Source: JBEKCB01 sp052139675
Lineage (GTDB): Bacteria; Planctomycetota; Brocadiia; CAIUPP01
Length of the DNA stretch: 64,000 nt
Assembly: GCA_052139675.1 (NCBI GenBank)
Contig: JBKQWE010000083.1
Location: forward strand, 5,296-69,295
Direction: 5' to 3'
The translations under genes were made by a program, and so were the position numbers. Under the pieces are notes generated by a model. It had not been told where the DNA came from. It made no database searches and saw nothing but the letters and a program-made list of their open reading frames with translations. Each line of letters begins with the position of its first letter. Within the stretch, counting starts at the first letter, position 1. Shown here one piece after another: positions 62,443-64,000 of this stretch.

Positions 62443-63081
62443 ATGGCCATACGATTCAGGTGTCCGTGCGGCGAGAAGGTCAAGGCGCACGAAGGCGCTG
62501 AAGGACGGCACATCAAGTGCCCGCACTGCCAGGCAGTGCTGCGCGTTCCCGACGACGGAAAGTCCACGTATGACACCGTTGGAGTGGCGGTCGCCCTCAC
62601 GCACAGCGATGAGCTCTCCGGCAGCGCGATGCCGGCCGGGTCTGCCGAACCGAAGCCCGCGGAGGTTTCGGCGGACGCCGCGCCCGCCAAAGTGCTTATC
62701 CTCGTCGCGGACAGCAACGCGAGGGACCGCCGGATGACCGCGCAGATTCTTCAGGAACATAATTACGTCGTATTGGAGGCGGCGGACGGCCCGAAGGCGC
62801 TGGAGCTGATCCGGGCCGAGCGCCCGGCGGCGGCGGTGCTCAACGTGAAGCTCGACATCCTGAGCGGGTTCCAGGTCGTTCAGCAATTGCGGAGCCCGAG
62901 CAATGCCCTGAACAAGGACGTCTGGATGACGCCGGTGCTCATGACCACCGAGCGGCTGATTGGCCGCGAGAAGCAGTATTCGATGTCCCTCGGCGCGCGC
63001 GGCTACTTCATGAAGCCGGTGCGTCCGTCGGAGATTTGTCCGAAGTTGGAGAGGATCACCGCGAAGCAGCATCAGGAGTAA
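62443..63081 (+). CDS. Zinc-ribbon plus degenerate response-regulator receiver protein
   Basis: A 212-residue protein. Residues 1-40 form a zinc ribbon (FRCPCGEKVKAHEGAEGRHI, then KCPHCQAVLRVP). After a linker, residues about 85-210 are a receiver domain: LILVADSNARDRRMTAQILQ, AVLNVKLDILSGFQVVQQL, VLMTTERLIG, YFMKPVRPSEI. The phosphoacceptor aspartate is asparagine (VLN for LLD) and the first acidic pair is DS, so phosphorylation is unlikely; the late lysine is kept. GAGGGGACGAG precedes the ATG. No kinase is nearby. Confidence 0.8.
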   Translation: MAIRFRCPCGEKVKAHEGAEGRHIKCPHCQAVLRVPDDGKSTYDTVGVAVALTHSDELSGSAMPAGSAEPKPAEVSADAAPAKVLILVADSNARDRRMTAQILQEHNYVVLEAADGPKALELIRAERPAAAVLNVKLDILSGFQVVQQLRSPSNALNKDVWMTPVLMTTERLIGREKQYSMSLGARGYFMKPVRPSEICPKLERITAKQHQE

Positions 63082-63129
63082 ATTGAAATTTCCCGCGCCC
63101 GCGCGTGCGCGATAGAGTGTGCGTCCCGC

Positions 63130-64000
63130 GTGAACACCCCGATTCGGAATATCCTGGCCGTGACCGGACGCGTGCGCGTTCGCAGCGGCCATCTCAACAT
63201 GCTGGACTTCCTCGCCGGACTCGGCGGACAGGGGTACGGCGTGTCCCTCGTCTGCACGTCCATGCCCCTGGAGATCGCCGAACGGGGATTGCCGTTTCCG
63301 TGGACGACCTGGAGCGCCCTGGCCGGGCGCTGGACCGGGTTCATCGGCGCGGGGACGTTCCGCGAATTCATGCGCCGGACGAAAGCGGAAGTGATCCACG
63401 TCCACGGGACCGGACTGCATTTTTCGGGGCGCCGCTTTCTCAGGGCCGTCCGCGCGCCGACGGTCTTCACGCCGTATTCGCTGGACGGCAACGGCTACGA
63501 GGTCGCCTGCATCCGCCGCCGCGCCGCGCGCGTGATCGCGCTGAGCGAATTCATGCGCGAGGGCCTCGTTAACCGCTGCCGGCTCCCGCGCGAGACGCTG
63601 CGCCTGGTGCCGCCGGGCGTGGATTTGAAGCTCTACGACTTCCTGCCGCCGAGGATCGGCGAGCGCATCCCCGTGATCGGCGCCGCGGCGCCGCTCGAAC
63701 CGGAGCGCGGCCAGTCCGTGTTCCTCCAGGCGGTCAAAATCCTGGCCGGTTCGGTCCCGGAGGCGGAGTTCATCGTGGCGGGCGACGGCCGGGAAGAGCG
63801 CTCGCTCCGGAACGAGGCCGCCGCGCTCGGGATCGAGAAGCGCGTGACCTTCGTGACGCGGCTGGCGAACTATCGCGGCGCGATCTCGGCGCTGGATATT
63901 TTCGTGCAGCCGGCGCTCGCCGGCGGTCTCGGCTACGGCGTTCTCGAAGCGATGGCGATGGGCAAGGCCGTCGTCGCCACCTCCACCGGCGGCGTTCCGG
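63130..64000 (+). CDS. Glycosyltransferase family 4-like protein (cut by window edge)
   Basis: The frame is open to the window end (290 codons). The N-terminal GT-B half has RVRSGHLNMLDFLAGLGGQG and a VIHVHGTGLHFSG segment. The second half shows RLVPPGVDLKLYDF, FIVAGDGREERSLRNEAAAL and the GT4 signature FVQPALAGGLGYGVLEAMAM followed by GKAVVATSTGG. The usual E of the EGFG-type motif is replaced by Gly-Gly (AGGLGYGVLEAM). Start is GTG 63130, 48 bases after the receiver gene; the ribosome site is weak. Confidence 0.85.
   Translation, partial: MNTPIRNILAVTGRVRVRSGHLNMLDFLAGLGGQGYGVSLVCTSMPLEIAERGLPFPWTTWSALAGRWTGFIGAGTFREFMRRTKAEVIHVHGTGLHFSGRRFLRAVRAPTVFTPYSLDGNGYEVACIRRRAARVIALSEFMREGLVNRCRLPRETLRLVPPGVDLKLYDFLPPRIGERIPVIGAAAPLEPERGQSVFLQAVKILAGSVPEAEFIVAGDGREERSLRNEAAALGIEKRVTFVTRLANYRGAISALDIFVQPALAGGLGYGVLEAMAMGKAVVATSTGGVP

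Noticed and set aside
60097..63420. A 1107-codon minus-strand frame across several plus-strand genes
   Set aside because: It covers the TPR, receiver and GT4 genes in antisense with biased composition and no domain; it is a codon-bias artefact.

Overview
The window reads as a high-GC chromosomal segment of a diderm (Gram-negative type) bacterium. It carries a full type II secretion system, an Mla-type lipid transport operon, several lipobox proteins and sigma-70 type promoters (TTGaca / TAtaaT, about 17 bp spacing) in front of many genes. Leucine-rich TDAGL-repeat proteins, a CFI-box-CTERM protein, a zinc-ribbon/receiver fusion and a TMTC-like TPR protein recall uncultured Planctomycetota/PVC-type or similar deep-branching lineages. 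This placement is an inference; there is no rRNA or tRNA in the window to test it.

Layout. 1-293: start of a Gfo/Idh/MocA oxidoreductase. 371-4571: a compact minus-strand operon of visibly lower GC, encoding a metallo-beta-lactamase fold protein, an E2-E1-JAB triple fusion (a bacterial ubiquitin-like conjugation and deconjugation enzyme) and a small multi-helix membrane protein. It is the best candidate here for an under-described, probably anti-phage, system. 4712-5065: a consensus promoter in front of a gene-less, structured, probably transcribed stretch. 5099-6871: a PabA/TrpG glutaminase and an ApgM-like protein that has lost most of its metal ligands. 7205-8918: DnaA boxes, a promoter and a divergent dnaA. 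8994-10914: an orphan HicB, a second MBL protein and a secreted protein. 10965-13850: a PAS plus coiled-coil protein with internal duplications. 13958-20172: aspS followed by a lipoprotein, mlaE, mlaF, mlaD and a PEGA lipoprotein, mostly joined by ATGA overlaps. 20368-23553: hisS and a GT-C membrane protein. 23885-27322: dnaG-rpoD. 27453-29966: accA and a nagA-like gene. 30250-33443: a triple CAP-domain secreted protein and a secreted unknown.

33783-50713 is a secretion block. A 1912-residue exported protein (C25/gingipain-like fold without its catalytic pair, FN3, Gly-Thr linker, CFI-box C-terminus) is followed on the plus strand by gspC. The remaining T2SS genes run on the minus strand as gspL-M-K-D-E-F-G-H-I-J. 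Two perfect, related hairpins lie between gspI and gspJ. 51242-54190: a small membrane protein, two LRR proteins and a cobalamin adenosyltransferase. 54332-64000: YgiQ radical SAM protein, GT-C glycosyltransferase, asparagine synthetase, a membrane protein, a TMTC-like TPR protein, a degenerate receiver protein and a GT4 glycosyltransferase cut by the window end, together suggesting envelope glycan work.

Several intergenic gaps are filled with phrase-like inverted or tandem repeats (20241-20363, 23607-23745, 27331-27423, 30061-30149). Starts were moved from the longest ORF wherever a Shine-Dalgarno site, promoter position or family N-terminus favoured an internal codon.
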